DNA of 64,000 bases from Truepera sp. bin119 (lineage in GTDB: Bacteria > Deinococcota > Deinococci > Deinococcales > Trueperaceae): contig MPNL01000010.1 in NCBI GenBank assembly GCA_002239005.1, positions 1-64,000 on the forward strand, given 5' to 3'. The notes under the pieces are model-generated. The model did not search any database and was not told where the DNA came from. It saw only the letters and a program-made list of their open reading frames with translations. Of this stretch, positions 7,768 to 16,583 are shown one piece after another; the first letter of the stretch is position 1; every line of letters starts with the position of its first letter. The position numbers and the translations under genes were made by a program.

Positions 7768-8958
7768 GTGAGTGTAAGGTCCGAACTGAGTGTGAGCGAA
7801 TACCGCCACCGCGGCGACCAGATGCGCGCGTACATGGAGGAGCAGGGCCTGGCGGGGCTCTGCATCTTCGGCGCCATGCGCATCTTCTACCTGAGCGGGT
7901 TCCACCACCTGGCCACCGAACGCCCCGTCGTTCTGGTGCTGCCGCTCGAGGGCGACCTCGCCCTGCTGGTGCCGCACCTGGAGGAGGAGAATATTCCCCT
8001 TCGCACCCCCCATATCGAGGAGGTCAGGGTCTACCGGGAGTACCCGGGGACCGAGCACCCGATGCACCACCTGGCGGGGTTGCTCCGCGACAAGGGGCTG
8101 GCGGAGGCGGCGCTGGGGGTCGACGCCGGCGGCTGGGGCGGCGGCTGGGGGTACCGCGGTCCCGAACTGGGCGAGGTGGTCCCGAAGGCGAGGCTCACCA
8201 ACGTACGCGACGTCATCGACGACCGGCGCATGATCAAGAGCCCGGCGGAGGTCGAACTGATCCGGCGGAGCGTGGAGTTCGGCAACGTCGCCCACAGCCT
8301 GCTGCAGGATTACACCGAGCCGGGTCTTTCGGAACTCGCCATCTCGATGCGCGCCGCAGCCGACGCGTCGCTCCACATGACCCGAGTGCTCGGCCCGGAT
8401 TGGGAACCGATGGGTTCGGCGGCGGCGTCGGCCGGCATCACCTCGGGCTTCAAGACGGCGCTGAATCACCGGCGGCCGGGCTCGCGCCGGATCCGCCGGG
8501 GCGACGTGATCCTCACCTACGCCAGCGCCGAGGTGGGAGGGTATGTCAGCGAGCTCGAGCGGATGTTCATCGTCGGGCCACCCAGCGAACGGCAGCGCAC
8601 CTATTTCGACTTGGAAGTCCAGGCGCAGGATGTCGCCCTGGCCAGCATCCGGCCGGGCAGCCCCTGCAGCGAGGTGGAGAGGGCCGTGAACGCGTTTTTG
8701 GAGGAGCATAACCTCCATCCGCTGACCCGCACCCACATCGGGCACGGCATCGGGATCGAAGGTCACGAGGCTCCCTTTCTCGATCTCGGGGATGACACCC
8801 CGATCGAGCCCGGCATGGTGCTCACGGTCGAACCCTGCCTGTTCCTGCCGGGCGAGGCGGGCTTCCGCCACTCCGACACGGTGCTGGTCACCGAGGAGGG
8901 CTGTGAGATGCTCACCTACTACCCCAGGGACATCGACAGCCTGACGGTCGACATCTGA
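7768..8958 (+). CDS. M24-fold hydrolase, creatinase-like (metal ligands lost)
   Basis: Pita-bread-fold protein of 396 residues with a creatinase N-terminal domain (about 1-145) and an M24 C-terminal domain (150-396). GTG start with GCAGGAGG 8 nt upstream. Canonical M24 metallopeptidases carry Asp, Asp, His, Glu, Glu. Here the region of the first Asp reads LTYASAEV, that of the second reads YVSELERMF (Glu), and the last Glu region reads FRHSDTVLV, while the His of HIGHGIGIEGHE and the Glu of LTVEP remain. The GDVILTYASAEVGGYVSELE stretch aligns with creatinase GDILSLNTF...YYTALERTLF. This points to a metal-free C-N hydrolase (creatinase or ectoine-hydrolase type) rather than a prolidase; the substrate is unknown. 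Confidence 0.8.
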   Translation: MSVRSELSVSEYRHRGDQMRAYMEEQGLAGLCIFGAMRIFYLSGFHHLATERPVVLVLPLEGDLALLVPHLEEENIPLRTPHIEEVRVYREYPGTEHPMHHLAGLLRDKGLAEAALGVDAGGWGGGWGYRGPELGEVVPKARLTNVRDVIDDRRMIKSPAEVELIRRSVEFGNVAHSLLQDYTEPGLSELAISMRAAADASLHMTRVLGPDWEPMGSAAASAGITSGFKTALNHRRPGSRRIRRGDVILTYASAEVGGYVSELERMFIVGPPSERQRTYFDLEVQAQDVALASIRPGSPCSEVERAVNAFLEEHNLHPLTRTHIGHGIGIEGHEAPFLDLGDDTPIEPGMVLTVEPCLFLPGEAGFRHSDTVLVTEEGCEMLTYYPRDIDSLTVDI

Positions 8959-9012
8959 TGAGCCGGGTGTTCGTCCGCACGGGTAAGCGCGTGCGGGAAG
9001 TGGGGGCCAGCG

Positions 9013-10023
9013 ATGAATGAGACCCTGTTCCAGCGCTCGATGACGCTCCCCGATGAGCTTCTCGAGGGTGCGATCGACATTCACGTCCACGCCGGCCCCC
9101 ACCTCAGGTCCAGTCCGCGGCGGGTCGACCCCTTCGAGGCCGCCCGCCAAGCGCGCGAGGCGGGGATGCGGGCGCTGGTGTTCATGGACGTGTTCAAGGA
9201 GAGTGCCGGTACCGCCTGGTTGGTGCAGCGGCAGGTTCCCGGTATCGAAGTGTTCGGCGGTATCATCCTCAGCACCAACCACGGAGGGATAAACCCGCGC
9301 GCGGTCAAGACCGCCCTCAACTACGGCGCGGGGGCCAAATTCGTGAGCTTCGGGGCGCACTCCACCCACTTCAAGGTCAGTACCGAGGGCCGCCTCGTCG
9401 ACGGAAAGCCGGTCCTCTTTCAGGATCTCTACCCCAAGTATGCCGCGCAGGAACTGGACCGCTCGATCCGCATCCCGCTCGAGGACCCCATCCCCGAGGA
9501 GCTGAGTGCCGTTCTCGAGCTCATCGCCGCTCACCCTCACATCTACCTCAACACCGGTCACGTGTCCGGCGAGGAGGCGCTGCGGCTGGTGGAACTGGCG
9601 GCCCGCTACGGCATCGAGCGGGTGCTCATCGCCGGGCTGGCGGTCGAGGAGCTGTCGCTCGAACAGCAGCGGGCCGCTGCGGCCGGGGGCGCTCATCTGG
9701 AGCGGTCGCTCGGGCAGTATATCGGCACCGAGGGCATCCCCAAGACCCACTACTATGTCGAGCCGGAGTATATGGACGAACTCATCTACGATCCTGCCGT
9801 CCGCAAGGGCAAGCACGGTGGCCTGCTGGGCCTAAAGGAGCAGATCCGCACCGTAGGTCCCGAGCACATCGTGCTCAGCACCGATTACGGGGTGCGTTCG
9901 CTTCCGCCCCCCGTCGAGGGCATGCGGCAGCTGCTCGCCTGCCTGTTAGACATGGAGCTGAGCAACGAGGAGATACGACTGATGACCGCTCACAATCCCG
10001 CCCGTCTCCTGGGATTACGCTGA
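9013..10023 (+). CDS. DUF6282 family putative metal hydrolase (copy 1)
   Basis: Protein of 336 residues resembling the amidohydrolase-like DUF6282 family. It has an N-terminal HxH motif (GAIDIHVHAGPH), a later conserved His (YLNTGHVSGEEA) and a C-terminal Asp (VLSTDYG), the ligand set expected of a metal-dependent TIM-barrel hydrolase. No reaction is established for the family as far as I know. The stop TGA overlaps the ATG of the next gene (10023). A paralogue lies at 11219-12250, so the two copies flank the amidohydrolase; they may be subunits of one enzyme or act on related substrates. Confidence 0.85.
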   Translation: MNETLFQRSMTLPDELLEGAIDIHVHAGPHLRSSPRRVDPFEAARQAREAGMRALVFMDVFKESAGTAWLVQRQVPGIEVFGGIILSTNHGGINPRAVKTALNYGAGAKFVSFGAHSTHFKVSTEGRLVDGKPVLFQDLYPKYAAQELDRSIRIPLEDPIPEELSAVLELIAAHPHIYLNTGHVSGEEALRLVELAARYGIERVLIAGLAVEELSLEQQRAAAAGGAHLERSLGQYIGTEGIPKTHYYVEPEYMDELIYDPAVRKGKHGGLLGLKEQIRTVGPEHIVLSTDYGVRSLPPPVEGMRQLLACLLDMELSNEEIRLMTAHNPARLLGLR

Positions 10024-11222
10024 TGGGCACCACCCTCATCACCAACGGGCAGCTCATCGACGGCACTGGAGCGCCGCCGCGCCCCTTTGCCGGGGTGCTG
10101 ATCCGCGACGCCACCATCGACGGGATCTACCCGCAGCTGCCCCCAGGAGGTGTTCAGACCGACGCCACCATCGACCTCGGCGGGGCTACCCTGCTGCCTG
10201 GGCTATGGGACGCTCACGCTCACCTGGGGATGGTCTTTCCCCAGCCTGCGCTCCACAAGACTCCGCACCACGAACTCCCGGCCGACCGCACCGTGCGCTG
10301 CGGCCGGGCGGCCATGGAAACCCTCGACCACGGCGTCACCAGCATCCGGGTGGTCGGTGAGGCCGACTACGTCGACGTGGCCTGGAAGAGAGCATTCGAG
10401 GCAGGGCTCTTTACCGGCCCGCGGCTGTTCGTGTGCGGTCGCCCCCTGATCGCTACCGGCGGCCACGGCTGGCAGAGCGGTGCCGGCGTCGAGGTCGACG
10501 GTCCGGCGGAGGTCCGCAAGGCCGCCCGGGAGCAACTCAGGCGGGGAGCGGACCAGATCAAGCTCATGATCACCGGTGGGGTGGCGTCGCCGACCGAGAC
10601 CATGTTCGAGTCGCAGATGACGATGGATGAGATCGAAGCGGCGGTGGAGATCGCTGGCCTCAAAGGGCGCAAGGTCGCCGCCCACGTGGGGGGGCCCCTG
10701 GGTGCCAAGATGGCTGTCAGGGCCGGGGTGGCCAGCATCGAGCACGGATATCACCTCGACGACGAAGCCATCGAGTTGATGGTCGAGCACGGCACCACCT
10801 ACGTCCCCACCCTGGCGGTGACGCAGGACACCGAGTTCGTGATGAACAACAATGCCCCCTTCGCCATCGCCAAGATCCAGGCGGCGGCCGAGCGACACCT
10901 AGCGAGCTTCCAGAAGGCGCTCGCCGCCGGTGTCACCATCGCCACCGGGGAGGACATGCCGGTGCCATTTGCCGAGCGGATCATCCCGGAGATCGAGACG
11001 ATGGTGGCCTGCGGGATGGAGCCCATGGCGGCGATCGTCGCCTCGACCAAGAACGCCGCGGAACTCTGCGACGTTGCCGACCGCCTCGGCACCGCCGAAG
11101 TGGGCAAGGTCGCCGACCTGATCGCGGTGAGGGGAGATCCCAGCGAGAACATTTCTCGGCTGAACGACCTGCTGCTGGTCTTCAAGGCGGGAGAGTTGGT
11201 GGTAGACAGGAGGGAGTCATGA
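10023..11222 (+). CDS. Amidohydrolase family protein (imidazolonepropionase-like)
   Basis: Metal-dependent hydrolase of 399 residues. The composite beta domain starts the chain (TTLITNGQLIDGTG). The HxH site is GLWDAHAHLG, a Lys of the barrel lies in QIKLMITGG, further His residues are in KVAAHVGG and SIEHGYHL, and the last Asp is probably in ATGEDMPVP. The family cleaves cyclic or linear amides, including Xaa-Pro dipeptides. It overlaps the preceding gene by one base and the following gene by four (ATGA), so all three are translated as a coupled unit. Confidence 0.88.
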   Translation: MGTTLITNGQLIDGTGAPPRPFAGVLIRDATIDGIYPQLPPGGVQTDATIDLGGATLLPGLWDAHAHLGMVFPQPALHKTPHHELPADRTVRCGRAAMETLDHGVTSIRVVGEADYVDVAWKRAFEAGLFTGPRLFVCGRPLIATGGHGWQSGAGVEVDGPAEVRKAAREQLRRGADQIKLMITGGVASPTETMFESQMTMDEIEAAVEIAGLKGRKVAAHVGGPLGAKMAVRAGVASIEHGYHLDDEAIELMVEHGTTYVPTLAVTQDTEFVMNNNAPFAIAKIQAAAERHLASFQKALAAGVTIATGEDMPVPFAERIIPEIETMVACGMEPMAAIVASTKNAAELCDVADRLGTAEVGKVADLIAVRGDPSENISRLNDLLLVFKAGELVVDRRES

Positions 11223-12250
11223 TTCTGCCGGCGGGCCGCTCGTTCGAACTGACCCGGGAGCTGTTGCGAGGCGCGATCGACATCCACGTCCACGCCGGGC
11301 CTCACCTTTTCAGCAGCCCGCGCCGGGTGGATCCCTTCGAAGCCGCGACCGAGGCTCGCGATGCGGGCATGCGCGCCATCGTGTTCATGGACGTCTTCGA
11401 GATGAGCAACGGTACCGCCTGGCTGGTCAGCCGCGCCGTGCCCGACATGATCACCTTCGGTGGGCTCATCCTCAACACCGTGTACGGGGGGATGAATCCT
11501 CGAGCGGTCAAGACCGCCATCCACTACGGGGCGGGCGCCAAGTTCGTGAGTTTCGGGGCGCACTCGACCTACTTCCAGGCCTCGCGCGAGGGCCGGGTGG
11601 TGGACGGAAAGTTCGTGCCCCTCAGCGAACTCTACCCCGAGTTCAAACGTGAGGAGTTGGATCGCTGCATCCGCATCCCGGAAGGCGATCCCACCCCGGA
11701 GTTGGCTGAGATCCTCAGGCTGCTCGCCGACAACCCACATATGTACCTCAACACCGGCCATGTCTCGGTCGAGGAGGCGACGCGGCTAGTCGAGCTGGCG
11801 GAGCACTACGGCATCGCCAAGGTGCTGGTCGCCAGTTCGGTGAGCAAGATCGCCACCCTCGAACAGCTCGAGGTGATGGCCGAGCGGGGGGCTTTCATCG
11901 AGTTCACCCTCGCCGCCTACACCCACACCACGCCGATCCCCAAGACCCACTACTACGTCGAGCGGGAGTACGTCTCGATCGACGAGGGCATGGAGGACGC
12001 GCCCAAAGGGGGGGTGAAGCTGGTCGCCGAGCAGATCCGGGCGCTGGGGGCGGAGCGCTGCATCATCGCCACCGATCTCGGCGTGTACACGCTGCCCACC
12101 CCGGTAGAGGGGTTGCGGGAATTCATCGCCTGTCTGTTGGACCTGGGCATCCCCGCGGAGGACATCCGCACCCTGACCAAGACCAACCCCGAGAGGCTGT
12201 TGGGTCTGCCACCCGAGGCCGCTACTCCAGATCCGGCACCCACGAACTAA
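11219..12250 (+). CDS. DUF6282 family putative metal hydrolase (copy 2)
   Basis: Paralogue of the gene at 9013, 343 residues, with the same HxH (AIDIHVHAGPH), His (YLNTGHVSVEEA) and Asp (IIATDLG). The two are similar along the whole length (for example INPRAVKTALNYGAGAKFVS against MNPRAVKTAIHYGAGAKFVS). The start codon overlaps the amidohydrolase stop. GGAGGG lies just upstream. The tail after residue 330 (AATPDPAPTN) is divergent. Duplication followed by retention of both copies around one amidohydrolase suggests a heteromeric enzyme or two steps of a pathway. Confidence 0.85.
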   Translation: MILPAGRSFELTRELLRGAIDIHVHAGPHLFSSPRRVDPFEAATEARDAGMRAIVFMDVFEMSNGTAWLVSRAVPDMITFGGLILNTVYGGMNPRAVKTAIHYGAGAKFVSFGAHSTYFQASREGRVVDGKFVPLSELYPEFKREELDRCIRIPEGDPTPELAEILRLLADNPHMYLNTGHVSVEEATRLVELAEHYGIAKVLVASSVSKIATLEQLEVMAERGAFIEFTLAAYTHTTPIPKTHYYVEREYVSIDEGMEDAPKGGVKLVAEQIRALGAERCIIATDLGVYTLPTPVEGLREFIACLLDLGIPAEDIRTLTKTNPERLLGLPPEAATPDPAPTN

Positions 12251-12251
12251 C

Positions 12252-13667
12252 GTGGCCCCGTCGCGGCTGAGCATCTGGCAAGCCCACGTCGGAATCGGGG
12301 ACCCGCACGTGTCCAGCGACGACAAGAGCCGGCTCAGCATCCTGGCGTCGCTGGTCGAGCCGCTGGTGCGGCGCGCGCCGGGGGGCTGGTACGCCCCCTG
12401 CCTGGCCGCCAACTGGAGCTTGAGCGAAGATGCCCGCAGCTGGACCTTTGCCCTGCGCGAGGGCGTGACCTTTCACGACGGCACTGGGCTCGAGGCCGGC
12501 GACGTAGCGGCCAGCCTGGCACGGGTACGCGACGAGGAGATCGGGGGAGAACTGGGGACCCAAGGGGTGTACCAGAGCTACCTCGCGGGCAGCGTCATCG
12601 AGGCGCTGGACGCGACCACCGTGCGGCTGGCGACGCCGGAGCCGGTGGCCGATCTGCTCGATCTGCTGGTCGAACTGCCGATCCTGCCCCGAGGCGGCCC
12701 GGCGGGAGGACTCGTCGGCACCGGGCCCTACCGGCTGCTCGAGGCGGATGCATCGGGGGTGGTGACCGAAGCCCACGACGGGTACTGGGGTCGAAGGCCG
12801 ATCGCCCAGCGGCTGCACTGGCGCGGGCAGGCCGACCCTGCCGAGCGCGTCCGCGCCCTGTTGGCTGGCGAGGCCGACCTCATCAGCGGGGTCCCCGTCG
12901 AGCTCCACCGAGAGGTCGAGGAGGCCAGCGAGGTAGAACTCGTCAGCACCGCTAGCAGCGTCTGCAGCACCTTCATGTGCAACCTGACCGCTGGACCCTG
13001 CACGGACCGGCGCCTGCGGCAGGCGTTGAACTACGCCCTGGACGTCCCCGCCCTCATCGAGGAGGTGATGGCGGGGAGCGCCGAACTGCTGACCGGACCC
13101 TTCACCTCACTCCACCTCGGTTTCGACCCGGCGGTACCCGCCTATCCCTTCGATCCGCAACGGGCCCGCGCCTTGCTCGCCGACGCCGGGTACCGGGACG
13201 GGCTCGCGCTCACCTTCGACATCCCCCGCGTGCTCCCCGACGAGGCTCCCCGGTTGGCCGCCCTCATGAAGGCGCAGTACGCCGAAGTGGGGATCGACCT
13301 CGAGGTGATCGAACATGGGAACCGACCCGCCTACGCAGAGATGGTCCGCCATAGAGAGATGCACGATGCCTGCTGTTTCGACTCGAGCCCGCTCAGCACC
13401 TACCGCTTGCTGCGGGAGAAGTTCCACAGCGGTGTCCAAGGGCCCTGGTGGCTGGGGTATCGCAACGCCGCGGTGGACGATCTCATCGACCGAGCCCAGG
13501 CGACCGCCGAGAGCGAGGAGCGGCAGCGCCTCTACCGCCGCGTTCACCACCTGGTGCGGAACGATGCCCCCTGGGTGTTCCTGTATAGCCCGAGGCTTTA
13601 CTGGGGGCGCGGCGCGCGGGCTGGAGACTGGCAGCCCCAGGTGGACGGGTTGATCGGTTTTGCCTGA
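12252..13667 (+). CDS. Family-5 solute-binding protein lacking a signal peptide
   Basis: Protein of 471 residues with the family-5 fold: VEPLVRR, LAANWSLSEDARSWTFALRE, GVTFHDGT, VGTGPYRLLE and DRRLRQALNYALDVPALIEE. GTG start two bases after the preceding stop. It has no hydrophobic N-terminus; the chain starts at APSRLSIWQAHVGIGD, near where mature binding proteins usually start. It may be a cytoplasmic ligand sensor or chaperone comparable to the C-terminal domain of SgrR, or may have lost its signal peptide. Its place among the catabolic enzymes rather than next to the permeases favours an intracellular role, but this is inference. Confidence 0.85.
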   Translation: MAPSRLSIWQAHVGIGDPHVSSDDKSRLSILASLVEPLVRRAPGGWYAPCLAANWSLSEDARSWTFALREGVTFHDGTGLEAGDVAASLARVRDEEIGGELGTQGVYQSYLAGSVIEALDATTVRLATPEPVADLLDLLVELPILPRGGPAGGLVGTGPYRLLEADASGVVTEAHDGYWGRRPIAQRLHWRGQADPAERVRALLAGEADLISGVPVELHREVEEASEVELVSTASSVCSTFMCNLTAGPCTDRRLRQALNYALDVPALIEEVMAGSAELLTGPFTSLHLGFDPAVPAYPFDPQRARALLADAGYRDGLALTFDIPRVLPDEAPRLAALMKAQYAEVGIDLEVIEHGNRPAYAEMVRHREMHDACCFDSSPLSTYRLLREKFHSGVQGPWWLGYRNAAVDDLIDRAQATAESEERQRLYRRVHHLVRNDAPWVFLYSPRLYWGRGARAGDWQPQVDGLIGFA

Positions 13668-13703
13668 CCCGGGGTGTGGCTCACGGAAGGAGGAACCCAC
13701 AGC

Positions 13704-15074
13704 GTGACGATCTATGACCTAGTGGTAACCGGGGGGATGCTGGTCCTCCCCGGCGGCCCGGTTCGAGCGGACCTCGCGGTGAATGACGGACGCATCGTCG
13801 CCCTCGGGAGTGGGTTCAGGGGGACAGAAACGGTGAGGGCGGACCACCTGCTAGTGCTTCCCGGACTGGTCGACCCTCACGTCCACCCGATCCACGCCGA
13901 GAGCTACCGTTCCGCTTCCGAGGCGGCGATCCACGGCGGAGTCACCACCACCCTGCACCACCTCTACGTTCCCCCCGACCAGGACCCGGTCGCGTTCTTC
14001 GAAACGGCGGTGCCGGAGGCGGAGGCGCTGTCGCTTACCGATTTCGCCTTCCACGTGCGGCTCAACGACCTCCACCGCACCCAGCACGCCATCGCCGAAC
14101 TGGTTCGGCGTGGTAGCCCCACCTTCAAGCTGTTTCTGGCGTACGGGGCCCGCGGCATCATGGTCCAGGATGACGAGGCGCTGCTCGCCATGCAGGCGGC
14201 GGTGGCGGCGGGGGGAACCCTGCTGTTTCACGCCGAGAACGGCCCGCTGACGGAACTGCTCGAGGGGCAGGCTCGCGAACAGGGGCTGACGTCGCTACTC
14301 GATTACTTCGCCACCCGGCCAGCCGAGCTCGAGGCGGAGGCGGTGCAGCGGCTCCTCACCATGGTCGGGCTCAGTGGTTGCCCCAGCTACTTCGTGCACC
14401 TGACCTGTCGGGCGTCCGTCCGGCTGGTGGCCGACGCCAAGCTCGAGGGCTTGCCGATCCATGCCGAAACCTGTCCCCACTACCTGTTGCTGACCGCGGC
14501 CGAGGCTGCGGGGCTCGGGCCGCGGGCCAAGATGGCGCCGCCCCTGCGGGAGGAGGCCGATCGTGAGGCGTTGTGGCGAGCGCTCGCTGCCGGCCTCATC
14601 GATGCGGTCGGCAGCGACCACAGCGCCTTTTCGCCCGAAGAGAAGGAGGGCCTCGCCAGCGTCTTCGATGCCGGCTACGGTGTCCCCGGCATCGCCACCA
14701 TGTTCCCGCTGCTGTACGATCGCGGCGTGAGGCGGGATCGGGTAACGCTTGCGCGGCTCGTCGATGCCACCGCCGCCCGCCCCGCTGAAATCCTCGGACT
14801 GGCGGACCGCAAGGGCCGCTTGGCGGTGGGTACCGATGCGGACTTCGTACTGTTCGATCCTGAGGAGGATTTCGTCATCGATGACACGTCGGAGCGGGGC
14901 AATGCCTATTACAGCCTCTACTCGGGGTGGAGCGGGAAGGGCGTGGTTCGATCGGTCTACCTCAGGGGGGAGCCGAGGCTCGTCGAGGGGGAGTTGCTAG
15001 ACGCTCCCCAGAAGGGGCGCTTCGTCCGGCGTGGGCCTGCCGGCACCGCCATCGACCCGCGACCGGACCGCTGA
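13704..15074 (+). CDS. Dihydropyrimidinase/hydantoinase-type cyclic amidohydrolase
   Basis: Hydrolase of 456 residues of the dihydroorotase/dihydropyrimidinase family, opening cyclic amides such as hydantoins or dihydropyrimidines. The start GTG at 13704 follows GGAAGGAGG. Ligands are all present: HxH in LVDPHVHPIH, the carboxylated Lys in GSPTFKLFLAYG, His in LLFHAENG and PIHAETCPHYL, and Asp in AVGSDHSAF. It could also be an allantoinase or a dihydroorotase-like enzyme; the hydrolase neighbours favour amide or hydantoin catabolism. Confidence 0.87.
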   Translation: MTIYDLVVTGGMLVLPGGPVRADLAVNDGRIVALGSGFRGTETVRADHLLVLPGLVDPHVHPIHAESYRSASEAAIHGGVTTTLHHLYVPPDQDPVAFFETAVPEAEALSLTDFAFHVRLNDLHRTQHAIAELVRRGSPTFKLFLAYGARGIMVQDDEALLAMQAAVAAGGTLLFHAENGPLTELLEGQAREQGLTSLLDYFATRPAELEAEAVQRLLTMVGLSGCPSYFVHLTCRASVRLVADAKLEGLPIHAETCPHYLLLTAAEAAGLGPRAKMAPPLREEADREALWRALAAGLIDAVGSDHSAFSPEEKEGLASVFDAGYGVPGIATMFPLLYDRGVRRDRVTLARLVDATAARPAEILGLADRKGRLAVGTDADFVLFDPEEDFVIDDTSERGNAYYSLYSGWSGKGVVRSVYLRGEPRLVEGELLDAPQKGRFVRRGPAGTAIDPRPDR

Positions 15075-15077
15075 GCC

Positions 15078-16085
15078 ATGGGGTTCTGCCTACTAGTCCA
15101 GCCGATCCACGAGGTCGGTTCCCAAGTGCTGGCAGAGGCGGGGATCGAGACGCGCCTCGCAAGCGCCAGCGACATGTCCACGGTCGCCCAGGAGATCCCG
15201 GGGGCGGTGGCGGTGATCACCCGCAACGCCGGCCTGTCACGGGAGGCCATCGCGGCTGCTGAGGATCTGCGGGTGATCGGCAACCACGGCACCGGCTACG
15301 ATCCGATCGATGTCCCCTTCGCCACCGAGCGGGGCGTGCCCGTAGTCAGCACCCCCGAAGCGAATGTCCAGTCGGTAGCGGAGCTCGCCATCAGTCTGAT
15401 GCTGGCAGTGGCCAAACGCCTGCTGCCGGCAGATGAGGCAACCCGCAAGGGCCTGTTTACCTTCAAGTACCATCACCCCACCGGCGAGATTGCCGGCAAG
15501 ACGGTGGGGATCGTCGGGTACGGCAGGATCGGGCGCCGCACCGCTGCGATCCTAAGAGATGCCTTCGGAATGCGGGTCCTAGCTTACTCGCCGTCGGCGG
15601 ACGCGGAGGAACTCCGCGCCCACGGCGTCACCAAGATCGATCGCCTCCACGATCTCTTGCGCGCCAGCGATGTCGTGTCGCTGCACCTCCCCCTCACCGA
15701 GAAGAGCGAGGGGCTCATCGGCGCAGCGGAACTCGCCTGCCTGAAACCGTCGGCGCTCCTGATCAATACCTCGCGCGGCCCGGTGATCGACGAGCCAGCA
15801 CTGGTCCAAGCGCTGCAGCGGCACCAACTGGCGGGGGCCGGACTCGACGTCTACGTCTCCGAGGCGATGGACGAGGACGATCCCCTGTTGGCGCTCGAAA
15901 ACACCGTTCTCACACCGCACATCGGCGGCTCCTCCCAGGAGGCGCTCGAGCGCACCGCCGTTCAGGTTGCCGAGCAGGTCATCGCAGTGTTGCGTGACGA
16001 GCACCCCACTAACCTGGTGAACCCCGAGGTGTGGTCCCGGAGGCGACGTGTAGCGCAGTCAGGGTCGTCGCTGAACCCCGGATGA
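15078..16085 (+). CDS. D-2-hydroxyacid dehydrogenase, NAD-dependent
   Basis: Oxidoreductase of 335 residues of the D-isomer-specific 2-hydroxyacid dehydrogenase family (phosphoglycerate or hydroxypyruvate reductase type). It shows GNHGTGYDPIDV, the nucleotide-binding VGIVGYGRIGRR at about residue 140, catalytic Arg in NTSRGPVIDE, a Glu in the DEDDPL region and catalytic His in LTPHIGGSS. It starts 3 nt after the hydrolase stop, so it belongs to the same operon and probably reduces an oxoacid released by the pathway. A terminator lies about 500 nt downstream. Confidence 0.9.
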   Translation: MGFCLLVQPIHEVGSQVLAEAGIETRLASASDMSTVAQEIPGAVAVITRNAGLSREAIAAAEDLRVIGNHGTGYDPIDVPFATERGVPVVSTPEANVQSVAELAISLMLAVAKRLLPADEATRKGLFTFKYHHPTGEIAGKTVGIVGYGRIGRRTAAILRDAFGMRVLAYSPSADAEELRAHGVTKIDRLHDLLRASDVVSLHLPLTEKSEGLIGAAELACLKPSALLINTSRGPVIDEPALVQALQRHQLAGAGLDVYVSEAMDEDDPLLALENTVLTPHIGGSSQEALERTAVQVAEQVIAVLRDEHPTNLVNPEVWSRRRRVAQSGSSLNPG

Positions 16086-16237
16086 TCCTTGCCCTGGAGT
16101 GCGGTGTGGCAGCGGGTTGGGCAGGCTTGGCCTAACATTATCCACCGCTAGACCTCCACCTGTCCCTCCGCCATGGAGAAGGTCGACAGCTCGAGCGTGG
16201 GCGATATTCTCACCCCGGACGTGGACTGGGATCCGGG

Positions 16238-16478
16238 GAGAAGGACGGCTGGACCGTACCTGGTCGAGCCAGATCGATGGGCAGCGAAGACACCAATACC
16301 TGCTGCCGCTTCCCAACGGACCCCCGCACCTTCATCGAGAGCTGGAGCCTTGCCGGTTCCACCCACCACTTCGCCCTGGGTGGGGCACATCGCGCACCAG
16401 ATTGAGCTGGTGACCTAGTGCTGGGGGATCGAGTACGTCACCGACCCGATGTACCGGCGGCCTCCGCACATCAGGTGA
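16238..16478 (+). pseudogene. Remnant of L-fucose/L-arabinose isomerase-type C-terminus
   Basis: In one frame the stretch reads TNTCCRFPTDPRTFIESWS and LAGSTHHFALG. After a frameshift near 16388 it continues VGHIAHQIELVT, a stop codon, then CWGIEYVT. The joined reading matches the C-terminal pattern of the fucose/arabinose isomerase family (W-x-x-A-G-x-x-HHFALGVGHVA...GIE). There is no N-terminal part. It is therefore a truncated, frameshifted relic of a sugar-isomerase gene, possibly once linked to the xylulokinase-type sugar genes elsewhere. The family assignment rests on about 60 residues. Confidence 0.6.
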
Positions 16479-16583
16479 CCCGAAACCGACATCGGTTAGG
16501 CACGGCTGGCGGGGAAGTCCTTACGGAAGTGGAAGCTGGCAGGGGCCGGATTGAGTCCTGTGCCTTCATCTGCCGTTCCAAGC

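Noticed and set aside
7690-9816. Minus-strand frame of about 700 codons
   Set aside because: It is antisense to the M24 and DUF6282 genes, shows no domain, and arises from GC-skewed third positions.
10203-10898. Minus-strand frame opposite the amidohydrolase
   Set aside because: Antisense shadow of a gene with intact catalytic motifs.
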